Source: Haemophilus parainfluenzae | GTDB lineage: Bacteria; Pseudomonadota; Gammaproteobacteria; Enterobacterales; Pasteurellaceae | Assembly: GCF_900638025.1 (NCBI RefSeq) | Contig: NZ_LR134481.1 | Span: forward strand, 1,054,001 to 1,118,000 | Direction: 5' to 3' | DNA: 64,000 nt | In this document: piece after piece, positions 1 to 9,563 of the stretch | Position numbering within the stretch: the stretch's first letter is position 1 | How the letters are laid out: each line of letters opens with the position of its first letter | Translations under genes and position numbers: made by a program | Notes under the pieces: generated by a model | What the model was told of the DNA's origin: nothing | What the model saw: the letters and a program-made list of their open reading frames with translations, nothing else | The model's database searches: none

Positions 1-644
1 GGGCTTTTGCTTGGAATGCAGGTGTAATGTATCAATTTAATGAAAATCATCGAATTGGTTTAGCTTACCACTCTAAAGTAGATATTGACTTTACGGATCA
101 TGCTGCAACTAGTTTACAAGCTCAGCGTGTTGGGCAAGAAGGTGGTTTAAAGCTTAATTTGCCTGATTATTTAGAATTGTCAGGATTCCATCAATTGACT
201 GACAAATTTGCGATGCATTATAGTTATAAATATTCTCACTGGAGTCGTTTGAAAAACTTATATGCAACTTATCATGCTGATGGCGTAGAAGCATTTCATA
301 AGAAAATGTATTATAGAAATAGTTCGCGTGTTGCATTAGGTGGAACCTACGATGTGGATGATAAATTAACTTTACGAGCAGGTATTGCTTATGATCAAGC
401 TGCAGCAACTGAACATGCTAGTGCGGCAATTCCTGATACAGATCGTACTTGGTATAGCGTAGGTGCTACATATAAATTTACTCCAAATCTTTCAGTTGAT
501 TTAGGCTATGCTTATTTGAAAGGTAAAAAAGTTCATTTCAAAGAAGAGCAAATTATCCGCAATGGTGCTGTAGTGGTAACTGGAAATTACACCTCTAAAG
601 CAAGTGCAAATCTTTACGGTTTGAATTTAAATTATAGTTTCTAA
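1..644 (+). CDS. fadL: FadL/OmpP1-family outer membrane porin, C-terminal part
   Basis: This is the C-terminal part of an outer membrane beta-barrel of the FadL/OmpP1 family, which takes long-chain fatty acids and other hydrophobic compounds across the outer membrane. The frame is open from the left edge, so the N-terminus and signal peptide lie outside the window. Family features seen are the N-A-G-V-M-Y-Q-F strand, the H-R-I-G-L-A-Y-H-S-K-V-D stretch, alternating aromatic/polar strands, and a terminal Phe after Y-G-L-N-L-N-Y-S, the usual signal for barrel assembly. The internal Met at 27 is not the start. An intrinsic terminator follows at 668-704. Family confidence is high; substrate is inferred. 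Confidence 0.85.
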   Translation, partial: AFAWNAGVMYQFNENHRIGLAYHSKVDIDFTDHAATSLQAQRVGQEGGLKLNLPDYLELSGFHQLTDKFAMHYSYKYSHWSRLKNLYATYHADGVEAFHKKMYYRNSSRVALGGTYDVDDKLTLRAGIAYDQAAATEHASAAIPDTDRTWYSVGATYKFTPNLSVDLGYAYLKGKKVHFKEEQIIRNGAVVVTGNYTSKASANLYGLNLNYSF

Positions 645-667
645 TCGGTTAGAAAATTTAGCATAAT

Positions 668-704
668 AAAGCACACCTCCACACGAAGTGTGCTTTTCTT
701 TTTT
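668..704 (+). terminator. Intrinsic terminator after fadL
   Basis: A hairpin with arms AAAGCACAC (668-676) and GTGTGCTTT (688-696) is followed by a T-rich run to 704. It begins 24 bases after the fadL stop and ends before ogt, so it should separate the two genes. Confidence 0.8.
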
Positions 705-721
705 ATAAAACAAGGCAAAAA

Positions 722-1261
722 ATGACCGTACTTTATTATACTTATTATCCTTCTCCTATCGGGCGGCTTTTAATTTTATCTGATGGTGAAAGTATTACAC
801 ATATTGATTTTGAAAAAGAGCAATATGAACCTAATCCTAAATGGCGTAAAAAAGATGAATTGCCTGTTTTTCAAAAAGTATACTTGGCTTTTGAACGATA
901 TTTTAGTGGGGAAGTCGAGCGTTTTTCAGATATCCCCTTGAAGCCAGAAGGTACAGCGTTTCAACTTTCTATTTGGCAAGTTTTACGCGAAATTGATTAT
1001 GGTGAGCTTTCCTCTTATGGTGATCTTGCGTTGCAGATTAATAATCCTAAAGCGGTTCGAGCCGTAGGTGGTGCGGTAGGGAGTAATCCGATTAGTATTA
1101 TTATTCCTTGTCACCGCATTTTAGGCAAAGATCGTACTTTAACTGGTTTTGGCGGAGGCTTAGAGGCAAAACGTTTTTTATTACAATTAGAAAAAATTCC
1201 CTATATTGATAAAGGTACTGAAAATACTAAGCCTCGCTTTTTTAAGAAATATCACGAATGA
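722..1261 (+). CDS. ogt: Methylated-DNA-[protein]-cysteine S-methyltransferase
   Basis: Suicide DNA-repair protein that moves the alkyl group from O6-alkylguanine (or O4-alkylthymine) to its own cysteine. At 179 residues it has the Ogt length rather than that of full Ada. The active-site P-C-H-R motif places the acceptor Cys near residue 130, followed by the [10 protein letters not shown] loop. The helix-turn-helix region around residues 95-120 (S-S-Y-G-D-L-A ... V-R-A-V-G-G-A) is the DNA-binding part. The stop overlaps the mutH start (ATGA), so the two repair genes are probably translationally coupled. Confidence 0.92.
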   Translation: MTVLYYTYYPSPIGRLLILSDGESITHIDFEKEQYEPNPKWRKKDELPVFQKVYLAFERYFSGEVERFSDIPLKPEGTAFQLSIWQVLREIDYGELSSYGDLALQINNPKAVRAVGGAVGSNPISIIIPCHRILGKDRTLTGFGGGLEAKRFLLQLEKIPYIDKGTENTKPRFFKKYHE

Positions 1262-1929
1262 TTCCACAAACCCCTGAACAATTACTTTCCAAAGCGCAAT
1301 CCATAGCTGGCTTAACTTTTGGTGAATTAGCTGACGAATTACATGTTCCAGTTCCACCGGATTTAAAACGCGATAAAGGTTGGGTTGGGATGTTGCTTGA
1401 AACTGCATTAGGTGCTACGGCAGGCAGTAAGGCTGAACAGGATTTTTCCCATTTAGGCATTGAATTAAAAACATTACCCATTAATGCAGAAGGCTTTCCG
1501 TTAGAAACTACGTTTGTGAGCCTTGCACCTTTGGTTCAAAATTCGGGAGTGAATTGGGAAAATTCACACGTTCGTCATAAATTATCGAAAGTATTGTGGA
1601 TTCCCATTGAGGGCAGTCGTGATATTCCGTTACGTGAGCGACATATTGGTCAGCCTATTTTGTGGCAACCTTCGACTGAACAAGAACATCAATTACGCCA
1701 AGATTGGGAAGAGTTGATGGATTATATTGTGCTCGGAAAGTTAGATCAGATTACGGCACGTATTGGTGAAGTTATGCAACTGCGTCCAAAAGGTGCAAAC
1801 AGTAAAGCCATTACAAAAGGCATTGGTAAAAATGGGGAAGTGATTGATACCTTGCCGCTGGGGTTTTATTTACGGAAAGAATTTACAGCAGGTATTTTAA
1901 ACGCTTTTCTTAATCATAAAAATGGGTGA
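1258..1929 (+). CDS. mutH: DNA mismatch repair endonuclease MutH
   Basis: Sequence-specific endonuclease that nicks the unmethylated strand at hemimethylated GATC sites when activated by MutS-MutL, giving strand discrimination in mismatch repair. The 223 residues match the family's usual length. The catalytic D-x6-E-x-K pattern is visible as Asp62, Glu69 and Lys71 in [10 protein letters not shown]. The gene starts within the last codons of ogt (4-base overlap). It ends inside a bidirectional terminator that separates it from the convergent tilS. Its presence implies Dam-directed repair in this organism. Confidence 0.95.
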   Translation: MIPQTPEQLLSKAQSIAGLTFGELADELHVPVPPDLKRDKGWVGMLLETALGATAGSKAEQDFSHLGIELKTLPINAEGFPLETTFVSLAPLVQNSGVNWENSHVRHKLSKVLWIPIEGSRDIPLRERHIGQPILWQPSTEQEHQLRQDWEELMDYIVLGKLDQITARIGEVMQLRPKGANSKAITKGIGKNGEVIDTLPLGFYLRKEFTAGILNAFLNHKNG

Positions 1930-1946
1930 ATCATCACCCATTTTTT
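1918..1946. terminator. Bidirectional terminator between mutH and tilS
   Basis: A hairpin with arms AATGGGTGA (1921-1929) and TCACCCATT (1934-1942) has an A-run before and a T-run after, so it can work on both strands. The mutH stop codon lies in the left arm, and tilS ends at 1945 on the other strand. Confidence 0.8.
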
Positions 1947-3237
1947 ATTTCTCTAAATTATGAAAAACACGGAAAAAACCCACCGCACTTTGTAAAGTCT
2001 CACCATAAAAAATGAGTGGAATGCGATTTCGTTGCCAAGGCGGAACACCGAGCTCTTGCCAAATTTTTTTCATGGTTTCGGCAGGGCGATTATGCTGTCG
2101 TTTCACTTTGCTAGTATAAGCAAATCGTATTTGAATCGGTTCTTGTGTATCGGCAAGTTGAACCTGTTTTTCGTTCCAATTGACTAAAATGCCTTTCGTG
2201 TTGTGGGCTGCACAAATTGTTCCAAGATTATCAGGCAAGGTAATCTGTTGATTTAATGGCATATCAAGACAAGTTTGCGACAAATCAACGAATTTCTCTG
2301 TTAAATAGAGATGCTGTTGATATCGGCGAATAATATGTTCCCCAAGTTGAAATTGTGGGGATGCATCCGCTTTTGCCTGAATAACATCATCAATAATATG
2401 CATTAATTGAATCTGCGTTGGCATGGCAATCTGATTTTTAGCCAACCACATGCGCAAAAGTGCGGTTTGTTTTTGCGGTGAATAGTCTAGAAAATTTACA
2501 AGCGAAAACTGTTTTTGATCCTCAAGAATGTGCTGCTCAAAGCAAGGTTGTAATAATTCATTAATCAGTTGTTGTTGCTCAAAACAATGTTGTGCGGCAC
2601 GCTGAACAGCATGGTCAAAATGTCCCCAGCGTTGGCGTAATTCAGGCAAAATTTGATTTCGTAAGAAATTGCGATCGTAATGATTATCTTGATTGCTTTC
2701 GTCTTCGACCCAAGATAGATTTTCTTGATGAACGTAATCTTCTAATTCATTACGGCTAAAAGAAAGAAGAGGCCGTAGAATTGACATCCCAAACAATTTG
2801 CTTTTTTTTTGCATAGCGCCTAAACCCTGTAATCCAGCGCCGCGTTTTAATGCGAGGAAAAAGGTCTCAGTTTGATCATTTAAATGATGTGCAGTGACTA
2901 GATATTCATTTGGTTGAATATGTGTTGAAATAGCCTGATAACGGGCTTCTCTAGCGCCCGCTTCAATGCCATCGTGCATTTCCACTTTGACTTTTTCAAT
3001 AATAAGTGGAATGGCAAATTGCTCACAGAGTTGTTGGCAATGTTCTGTCCAAGTATCCGCATTCGGGCTTAATCCGTGATGGATATGAATAGCTCGTAGG
3101 CTTAAGTGCGGTCGTTTTTCGCTGAGTTTTTTAACTAAAGAAAGCAGGGCAGTTGAATCCAAACCACCGCTAAAAGCAATGAGAAGCTTATTGGCGGTGG
3201 TTGGGATTTGTGCTTGGAATAATGAAAAAAGATCCAT
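1945..3237 (-). CDS. tilS: tRNA(Ile)-lysidine synthetase
   Basis: ATP-dependent enzyme that converts C34 of the CAU-anticodon tRNA-Ile to lysidine, switching it from Met to Ile identity and AUG to AUA decoding. It is essential in most bacteria. The N-terminal PP-loop ATPase motif S-G-G-L-D-S is at residues 23-28, with H-H-L-N-D-Q-T-E-T in the catalytic core. The remaining length to 430 residues fits the two C-terminal tRNA-binding domains of the gamma-proteobacterial form. The start is TAATG-coupled to the pdxY stop. Two uptake sequences lie within or at the end of the gene. Confidence 0.93.
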   Translation of the reverse strand: MDLFSLFQAQIPTTANKLLIAFSGGLDSTALLSLVKKLSEKRPHLSLRAIHIHHGLSPNADTWTEHCQQLCEQFAIPLIIEKVKVEMHDGIEAGAREARYQAISTHIQPNEYLVTAHHLNDQTETFFLALKRGAGLQGLGAMQKKSKLFGMSILRPLLSFSRNELEDYVHQENLSWVEDESNQDNHYDRNFLRNQILPELRQRWGHFDHAVQRAAQHCFEQQQLINELLQPCFEQHILEDQKQFSLVNFLDYSPQKQTALLRMWLAKNQIAMPTQIQLMHIIDDVIQAKADASPQFQLGEHIIRRYQQHLYLTEKFVDLSQTCLDMPLNQQITLPDNLGTICAAHNTKGILVNWNEKQVQLADTQEPIQIRFAYTSKVKRQHNRPAETMKKIWQELGVPPWQRNRIPLIFYGETLQSAVGFFRVFHNLEK

Positions 3238-4103
3238 TAGGCAACTTTAACAGCTTTGTAGTTTGTGCTTGGATTTAAGATCTCAAAACGTGCGGCAATA
3301 GGTTGTAGTTCGTAAGATTTCAAATCAAAGGTAGTTTTCATTACGCCAGCCACCGCATTATTCATTTTTTCAAAAGCTTCAACATCATTGCCACAGTTTA
3401 AGTAATGCGCCAAGAAAGTACCTGCAATTAAATCACCCACACCAACAGGTTCAAAGTTAAATTTGTAAAGTGGACGGCTTAAATGCCATACACCTTCAGG
3501 TGTCGCCATAATAATTTCAAAGGTATCTGGATCGTTCAATTTACCAGCTGTTCCAAGGTGTTTCACCAACACTTTTTTCACACCTTTGGCAACTAACGCA
3601 TTAGCCGCTTTGACTACATCATTAAAGGAATTGATAGGAAAATCAGAAAGTGTACGAAGTTCGGAAAGATTTGGTGTCATGATGTCTGCACGTGGAATGG
3701 CTTTTTCAATTAAGCGTTCACGTACGCCATCGGCGACCACGCAGACTTTTTCGGCATTTGGCATAACAGGATCGCACAAGTAAAGTGCATTTGGGTTACG
3801 CGCTTTGATTTTTTCTAAAGCATAGATAATTTGGTCAACTTGTTCAGCTGAACCTAAATAGCCAGAAAGTAACGCATCGCATTCTTGAAGTTTTCCGATG
3901 GCATCTAAACCGTTGGCAATTTCACCAATTTGCTCTTGTGGAATCACCATGCCAGTCCATTTACCATATTGGGTATGGTTAGAGAATTGTACGGTATTGA
4001 GTGCCCACACATCCACGCCTAATAGCTGCATTGGAAAGGTGGCAGATTTATTACCGGCAAAACCATAAACTACGTGAGATTGGATAGCTAATACGTTTTT
4101 CAT
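3237..4103 (-). CDS. pdxY: Pyridoxal kinase PdxY
   Basis: Ribokinase-superfamily enzyme phosphorylating pyridoxal to pyridoxal 5'-phosphate in the vitamin B6 salvage pathway. The N-terminal [15 protein letters not shown] and the C-terminal [10 protein letters not shown] anion-hole/catalytic Asp motif are typical. The 288 residues match E. coli PdxY (about 287), and the sequence is closer to PdxY than to PdxK. A clear AAGGAG ribosome-binding site precedes the ATG. The stop overlaps the tilS start by one base, suggesting a pdxY-tilS transcript. Confidence 0.93.
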   Translation of the reverse strand: MKNVLAIQSHVVYGFAGNKSATFPMQLLGVDVWALNTVQFSNHTQYGKWTGMVIPQEQIGEIANGLDAIGKLQECDALLSGYLGSAEQVDQIIYALEKIKARNPNALYLCDPVMPNAEKVCVVADGVRERLIEKAIPRADIMTPNLSELRTLSDFPINSFNDVVKAANALVAKGVKKVLVKHLGTAGKLNDPDTFEIIMATPEGVWHLSRPLYKFNFEPVGVGDLIAGTFLAHYLNCGNDVEAFEKMNNAVAGVMKTTFDLKSYELQPIAARFEILNPSTNYKAVKVA

Positions 4104-4178
4104 TTTAAACTCCTTTTACGTTATTTTTATTTTAGCATTGATGCATTTTCTGGCATCCATGTATTATTCTTTAAACAC

Positions 4179-4210
4179 AAAAAAGAGCGGTTAAATTAAC
4201 CGCTCTTTTT
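4179..4210 (-). terminator. Terminator after accA
   Basis: A strong inverted repeat with arms AGAGCGGTTAA and TTAACCGCTCT around a single central base has a T-run on the minus strand just past the accA stop. A matching run on the other side makes it symmetrical. It separates accA from pdxY. Confidence 0.85.
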
Positions 4211-4218
4211 ATATATTA

Positions 4219-5166
4219 TTAACAATAGCCGTAAGACATTAAACGTTCATAACGTCTTTCTAATAAGCCATCTTTGTCGAAAGTATCGAGTTCGTTTAGT
4301 TCTTCAACAAGGCATTGTTTTAAATTACGTGCCATTTCATGATAATTACGATGTGCACCACCTAATGGCTCTTGAACGATATTATCAATTAAACCTAACT
4401 CTTTTAAACGAGTTGCGGTTAAGCCCATGACTTCTGCAGCGGTAGAGGCTTTGTCTGCACTCTTCCATAAGATAGAAGCACAGCCTTCTGGTGAAATAAC
4501 AGAATAGGTTGAATATTGCAACATATTCACTTTGTCACCAACACCAATGGCTAATGCACCACCAGAACCGCCTTCACCAATTACCGTACAGATAACAGGT
4601 ACTTTTAAGGTAGACATTTCACGTAAGTTGCGAGCAATGGCTTCAGATTGACCACGTTCTTCCGCACCGATGCCCGGATAAGCCCCTGGCGTGTCGATAA
4701 AGGTAATGATAGGTAAGTTGAAACGCTCAGCCATTTGCATTAAACGTAACGCTTTACGATAGCCTTCAGGTGCAGGCATACCAAAGTTACGACTCACTTT
4801 ATCTTTTACAGTCCGGCCTTTTTGATGACCGATAACCATGACCGCACGATCATCTAAACGTGCGAGACCGCCTACGATTGCTTTATCATCTGCAAAGGCA
4901 CGATCGCCTGCAAGTTCTTGGAAATCAGTAAAAATATGTTCGATATAATCAAGCGTGTATGGACGATTTGGATGACGCGCCATACGAGAAACCTGCCATG
5001 CATCAAGATTAGCAAAGGTTTTTTTGGTTAATTCATCGCTTTTCTTTTGCAAGCGTTTAATTTCATCGTGTAAATCAATTTTGTCATCAGATGCTGAACG
5101 TAGTGCTTCAATTTTGGCTTCAAGTTCAGCAATTGGTAATTCAAAATCTAAATATTCTTGGCTCAT
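4219..5166 (-). CDS. accA: Acetyl-CoA carboxylase carboxyltransferase subunit alpha
   Basis: Alpha half of the carboxyltransferase that, with AccD, moves the carboxyl group from carboxybiotin-BCCP to acetyl-CoA to form malonyl-CoA, the first committed step of fatty acid synthesis. The 315 residues match the family's usual length of about 319. The N-terminus ([14 protein letters not shown]) and the crotonase-type core [19 protein letters not shown] are diagnostic. An uptake sequence lies in the 87-base gap upstream towards znuB. The gene ends at a strong terminator. Confidence 0.96.
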   Translation of the reverse strand: MSQEYLDFELPIAELEAKIEALRSASDDKIDLHDEIKRLQKKSDELTKKTFANLDAWQVSRMARHPNRPYTLDYIEHIFTDFQELAGDRAFADDKAIVGGLARLDDRAVMVIGHQKGRTVKDKVSRNFGMPAPEGYRKALRLMQMAERFNLPIITFIDTPGAYPGIGAEERGQSEAIARNLREMSTLKVPVICTVIGEGGSGGALAIGVGDKVNMLQYSTYSVISPEGCASILWKSADKASTAAEVMGLTATRLKELGLIDNIVQEPLGGAHRNYHEMARNLKQCLVEELNELDTFDKDGLLERRYERLMSYGYC

Positions 5167-5253
5167 GTCTTATCCTAAAAGATCATCAAAAGTTGACCGC
5201 ACTTTATCAAGATTTAAGGTGCGGCGCAAATGGTTTTCAATGGTTGGAGTAGA

Positions 5254-6039
5254 TTACAAATATTCCTTTTTGAGTAATGATAACAAAAACAAAAATGCGG
5301 AACAAATCACGACAGAAGGCCCCGCAGCAGTATCATAAAAGGCGGAAAGGAATAACCCGCCAACGACGGAAAGCATACTGATTAAAATCGCAATAAATAC
5401 CATTCGTTCAGGCGTTTTGGCAAAACGTCTTGCTGTTGCGGCTGGAATAATTAAGAGTGAGGTAATAATCAGAGCACCGACAAACTTCATACTTAAGGCA
5501 ATGGTAAGTGCAGTCAAAATCATCAAGATAAATCGCATTTTTTTGATATTAATGCCTTCCACTTGGGCGAGTTCTGGTGAAACTGTGGTGGAGAGTAAAG
5601 CTTGCCAGAAGTAAAGTAGCGTGATTAATACAATGACTACACCTGCAACGATATACGGTAAATCGCTAAAATTAATAGCAAGCAAATCGCCAAAAAGATA
5701 ACTCATTAAATCGACTCGGACATTTTTAAGTAAGCCAACTGTAACCACACCAAGAGAAAGACAACTGTGAGCGATAATCCCTAAAAGGGTATCCACTGAA
5801 AATTGCGTGTTACTTTCCAGCCAAACCATTAATACGGCAAGAATAATCGTCAAAATCACAATGGCAACATAAGGATTAATTTGTAGGAAAATTCCTAGTG
5901 CCACACCAAGTAAGGCTGAGTGAGAAAGGGTATCACCAAAATAAGCCATTTTACGCCACACCACAAAAGCACCGAGAGGTGCGGTAATTAAGGAAAGCAG
6001 TACGCCCGTAAGCAAGGCAGGAAATAAAATCTCAAACAT
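5254..6039 (-). CDS. znuB: Zinc ABC transporter permease ZnuB
   Basis: Inner-membrane permease of the ZnuABC high-affinity zinc importer (ABC-3 family). The 261 residues show repeated hydrophobic segments and the conserved P-L-G-A-F-V-V-W-R-K-M-A-Y-F-G-D-T-L-S-H-S-A-L-L-G region near the N-terminus that contacts the ATPase. It starts 9 bases after the znuC stop and is certainly co-transcribed with it. The periplasmic binding protein znuA is not in this window, so it must be encoded elsewhere. Confidence 0.94.
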   Translation of the reverse strand: MFEILFPALLTGVLLSLITAPLGAFVVWRKMAYFGDTLSHSALLGVALGIFLQINPYVAIVILTIILAVLMVWLESNTQFSVDTLLGIIAHSCLSLGVVTVGLLKNVRVDLMSYLFGDLLAINFSDLPYIVAGVVIVLITLLYFWQALLSTTVSPELAQVEGINIKKMRFILMILTALTIALSMKFVGALIITSLLIIPAATARRFAKTPERMVFIAILISMLSVVGGLFLSAFYDTAAGPSVVICSAFLFLLSLLKKEYL

Positions 6040-6048
6040 GATGTTTCC

Positions 6049-6843
6049 TTATTGTTGGCATTCTGATGGATTAGCACTGCAACTACAAACGTCTCCGTGC
6101 ATATTATGATGGTGATTATGATGATGCGTATAAAAGCCCACATTCTGTGAGATTTGATTGTCCCAAAGACGCATAAATGTGGGATCATTCGATAGGCTTT
6201 CAGGTGTACCGGCACAGCAAATGTGTTGATTGATACACAACACTTCTTTACTGTCCGCCATCACGATATGCAAGTCATGGGAAACCATTAAAACCGCACA
6301 ATTTAAGGCTTGTTGAGTTCGATGAATCAGCTGATAAAGTTCAGCTTGACCATTAATATCCACGCCTTGAGTCGGTTCATCTAACACCAGTAAATTGGGT
6401 TTATTTAAAATTGCACGAGCCAATAGTACACGTTGCATTTCTCCACCAGAGAGTTTTTGCATATTATGTTTTCTCAAATGAGTAATAGAAAGTTGCTCAA
6501 GTGCGGTCGATATTTCTTGGCTTTTTACCCCTTTTTTGAGAGCAAGAAAGCGCTCAACCGTCATTGGTAAGCTGTGATCTAAGTGAATTTTTTGTGGGAC
6601 ATAACCAATTCTAACATTAGGGCTATAAATAACTTTACCAGATGTTGGCGTTTGTAGTTTTAATAGCGTTTTTAAGAGGGTGGATTTCCCTCCTCCATTA
6701 GGACCGACAATGGTAATAATTGAATGAGGATAAATGTTAAGAGTAATATCCCGCAATGCGGTCTTTTGTTCAAAGACTACATTGATATTTTTTAGCGTAA
6801 TTAATGGTACTGATTGGGTTGGTTGAATGGCGTTAATTTGCAT
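6049..6843 (-). CDS. znuC: Zinc ABC transporter ATP-binding protein ZnuC
   Basis: ATPase of the ZnuABC zinc importer. The Walker A motif G-P-N-G-G-G-K-S-T is at about residues 47-55, followed by the L-S-G-G-E-M-Q-R signature and the Walker B L-L-V-L-D-E-P. The C-terminal 25 or so residues are rich in histidine and cysteine ([17 protein letters not shown]), probably a zinc-binding tail. It is first gene of a znuC-znuB operon transcribed away from mepM. The 181-base divergent region upstream should hold a zinc-responsive (Zur) site, but I could not recognise a convincing one. Confidence 0.94.
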   Translation of the reverse strand: MQINAIQPTQSVPLITLKNINVVFEQKTALRDITLNIYPHSIITIVGPNGGGKSTLLKTLLKLQTPTSGKVIYSPNVRIGYVPQKIHLDHSLPMTVERFLALKKGVKSQEISTALEQLSITHLRKHNMQKLSGGEMQRVLLARAILNKPNLLVLDEPTQGVDINGQAELYQLIHRTQQALNCAVLMVSHDLHIVMADSKEVLCINQHICCAGTPESLSNDPTFMRLWDNQISQNVGFYTHHHNHHHNMHGDVCSCSANPSECQQ

Positions 6844-7024
6844 AATTCCCCCCTTAAAAATAGCCCAATAACATAGCTTATTTTCTTATTTTTCTCAAGA
6901 AATTCTATCAGTGTCTAAATATTAGGCATAAGATTTTATATTCTTGGGGTAAAATGAATTTTTTCTAGATTTTGTAGTCTGAGTCACGAAAATCTTTTAT
7001 TTTATATCTACAAGGGTAGCAAAA

Positions 7025-8472
7025 GTGCAGCACGTTAAATTAGCCAGAGAACGACGGAAAAGAAAGTCCCGCATAAAAGCAGCGATTTTTTTACTGCACT
7101 TTTATTTATTTTTACAGGTACTTTTCTCGCCTTTAAAGATACAGCTGATTATGATCCTTCTCTGCAAAGTAATCTTGAGCCAGATGTGGTAGATAACGTT
7201 CAGTATCAATCACTTTCACCAGAATCTCATCCATCTCATTCTGAGTCTAAATTACATTCGAATACAGAGGATGCAACCTCTTATGATGATGAACTCCAAG
7301 CAAAAGATGATGAAGTTGATGAAATTAAGCCTCAGTTTGATGAGCTAAATGAGCTACCAAAAGATGCACAAGATGCATTGACCGGTATTTTAGATGTGGC
7401 TGATCAGGCACTACGTATTACCGATCAATTTAGTCATACCGTGGTACGAGGTGATTCATTAAAAGATGTGTTAGAACTTTCAGGTCTAGAAGATAATACT
7501 GCGAATAATTTGATTTCAACCTATCCTGAATTAAAAAACTTACGCGCAGGCCAACAGTTCTATTGGATTTTAGATAAAGAAGATCAACTGGAGTATTTAA
7601 ACTGGTTGGTATCTGAAAAAGAAGAGCGAATTTATGAGCGCACTGAAGACGGCAAGTTTAAACGCCAAATCTTAGAGAAGAAGAGTATTTGGAAGAAAGA
7701 GGTATTAAAAGGCACAATTAACGGATCTTTTGCATCAAGTTTGCGTGATTTAGGTTTGGATGGTCGTCAAATCAGTCAGTTAAGTTCCGCATTACAATGG
7801 CAGGTAAGCCTTCAAAAACTCAGTAAAGGCACCAAATTTGCGATTTTAGTGTCACGTGAATATTTAGGCGATAAATTAACGGGACAAGGTAATGTAGAAG
7901 CTATCCATATTATAACAGGTGGTAAAAGTTATTATGGAATTCAAGCGGCAAATGGTCGCTATTATAATAGACAAGGTGAGACTCTTGGCAAGGGCTTTGC
8001 GCGTTATCCACTACAACGTCAAGCGCGTGTTTCTTCGCCATTTAATCCAAATCGTCGTCATCCAGTCACAGGGCGTATTCGTCCACATAAAGGCGTCGAC
8101 TTTGCTGTTGCTCCAGGTACGCCCGTTATTGCGCCAGCAGAAGGCGTAGTTGAAAAGGTGGCTTATCAAGCAGGTGGTGCAGGACGTTATGTGGTGATAC
8201 GTCATGGTCGCGAATATCAAACAGTGTATATGCATTTAAGCCGAGCTTTAGTTCGTGCAGGGCAAACTGTGAAGAAGGGAGAGCGTATTGCTTTAACAGG
8301 AAATACAGGGATCTCAACGGGACCTCATTTACATTATGAGTTTCATATTAATGGTCGTGTTGTAAATCCATTGACAGTTAAATTACCTGGTACAAGTAGT
8401 GCAATGGCAACAGCAGAGCGTAAACAGTTCTTAGTGCAAGCGAAAGAAGCGGAAAAGATGTTAAAGCTGTAG
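7025..8472 (+). CDS. mepM: Murein DD-endopeptidase MepM (YebA-like), N-terminal frameshift
   Basis: M23-family zinc metallopeptidase that cuts peptidoglycan cross-links to let the wall grow. The catalytic domain lies near the C-terminus: R-P-H-K-G-V-D-F-A and T-G-P-H-L-H-Y-E supply the H-x3-D and H-x-H zinc ligands. A LysM/OapA-like region precedes it. The uninterrupted frame begins only at a GTG at 7186, lacking a membrane anchor. A GTG at 7025 with a good AAGGG site (7012-7016) encodes the expected basic start ([14 protein letters not shown]) in another frame. One extra T in the T7 run at 7086-7092 would join it to [14 protein letters not shown] and the rest. It is therefore either a frameshift mutant, a slippage-controlled gene or a sequencing error. 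Confidence 0.85.
7086..7092 (+). other. T7 homopolymer at the apparent mepM frameshift
   Basis: Seven T residues lie between the reading frame that carries the basic N-terminus and the one carrying the rest of MepM. Eight (or five) T would restore one continuous frame with a normal type-II signal anchor. The tract is the natural place for replication or transcription slippage, or for a homopolymer base-calling error. Confidence 0.6.
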
Positions 8473-8481
8473 CGAATAAAG

Positions 8482-8508
8482 TGCGGTCAAATTTGGACCG
8501 CATTTTTT
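8482..8508 (+). terminator. Terminator after mepM, built on an uptake sequence
   Basis: Arms TGCGGTC (8482-8488) and GACCGCA (8496-8502) are followed by six T. The left arm is part of an exact uptake sequence. A further reverse-orientation uptake sequence lies about 30 bases downstream. Confidence 0.75.
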
Positions 8509-8588
8509 ATGCACTTAAAAAATTAATCAAAAACTGACCGCACTTCATCTTTCCTCTTTTTCATCAATATGCTATCCTTCTTTGCGTT

Positions 8589-8603
8589 TTAGAATTATTC
8601 TCA
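8589..8603 (+). promoter_or_regulatory. Candidate Fur box ahead of the iron-chelate importer
   Basis: TTAGAATTATTCTCA is, on the reverse strand, a 7-1-7 inverted repeat matching 11 of 14 positions of TGATAAT-n-ATTATCA. It ends six bases before the first ATG of an iron-chelate ABC operon, which makes Fur repression plausible. No Shine-Dalgarno sequence is visible between it and the ATG. Confidence 0.55.
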
Positions 8604-8609
8604 TTTATT

Positions 8610-9563
8610 ATGATTAAGCGACGTTATCTCATTTTTCTTTTGATCGTGCTTTCCTTTGTCTCACTTTTTCTCGGGGTGAGCACTGTTAATCTGAAAGGGT
8701 TACTGAATTTTGAAGGTAATCAATGGCAGATCTTTTTAATTAGTCGCGTGCCTCGCTTAATCAGTATCTTGATTGCTGGCGCATCCTTGAGTATTTGTGG
8801 CTTAGTGATGCAGCAACTCAGTCGAAACCGATTTATTTCTCCCACCACGGCGGGCACAATGGACAGCGCACGATTAGGCATTTTAATGGCGATGCTGTTT
8901 TTCCCAACTGCTTCTATGTTGTTAAAAACCACTATTGCGGTCATCGTGTCTTTTCTTGGGACATTGTTATTTATGACGATTCTGTCCCGTTTGAAATTCA
9001 AGGACACGATTTTTGTGCCTTTAGTGGGGATTATGTTCGGCAATATCATTAGTTCAATTACCGCCTTTATTGCTTATAAAGAAGATTTATTACAAAACTT
9101 ATCCGGATGGCTACAAGGAGACTTTTCTCTTGTGATGTCAGGCCGTTATGAATTGTTGTATTTCAGTATTCCTACCCTCATCGTAGCTTATTTATTTGCG
9201 CATCGTTTTTCTATTGTCGGGATGGGGAAAGATTTTGCGGTTAATCTAGGTCTAAATTACAACCAAGTACTTTATCTCGGTCTGCTCATTGTGGCGGTCG
9301 TATCTTCAATTATTATTGTGTCTGTTGGCGTGATCCCTTTCTTGGGGTTAATTATCCCGAATATCGTCACACTTTATTTAGGTGATAACTTGAAGAAAGT
9401 GTTATCTCATACCGCCTTGTTAGGCGCCGTATTTGTTTTATTCTGCGATATTTTAGGTCGAAGTGTGATTTATCCTTATGAGATTTCCATTAATGCCGTG
9501 GTGGGCGTATTTGGCAGTGGTATCTTCTTATTTTTATTATTAAAGCGGTATCGAAATGGCTAA
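8610..9563 (+). CDS. Iron-chelate ABC transporter permease (FecCD family), first subunit
   Basis: Multi-spanning inner-membrane permease of the FecCD/BtuC family, 317 residues. Hydrophobic segments span the length, with S-R-V-P-R-L-I-S-I-L-I-A-G-A-S-L near residue 50 and V-G-V-I-P-F-L-G-L-I-I-P-N-I-V near residue 240, where such permeases contact the ATPase. It is first in a permease-permease-ATPase-binding protein operon, the order of ceuBCDE and of fat/vct-type siderophore systems. It overlaps the next gene by 8 bases. The start has no clear Shine-Dalgarno, so translation may be leaderless. The chelate is unknown; catechol siderophores are a guess from the family. Confidence 0.85.
   Translation: MIKRRYLIFLLIVLSFVSLFLGVSTVNLKGLLNFEGNQWQIFLISRVPRLISILIAGASLSICGLVMQQLSRNRFISPTTAGTMDSARLGILMAMLFFPTASMLLKTTIAVIVSFLGTLLFMTILSRLKFKDTIFVPLVGIMFGNIISSITAFIAYKEDLLQNLSGWLQGDFSLVMSGRYELLYFSIPTLIVAYLFAHRFSIVGMGKDFAVNLGLNYNQVLYLGLLIVAVVSSIIIVSVGVIPFLGLIIPNIVTLYLGDNLKKVLSHTALLGAVFVLFCDILGRSVIYPYEISINAVVGVFGSGIFLFLLLKRYRNG

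Noticed and set aside
5024..5338. 104-codon plus-strand frame across accA and znuB ends
   Set aside because: It is antisense to two certain genes and shows no coding signature.
6844..7024. Zur box between znuC and mepM
   Set aside because: No convincing match to the gamma-proteobacterial Zur palindrome could be found by eye.
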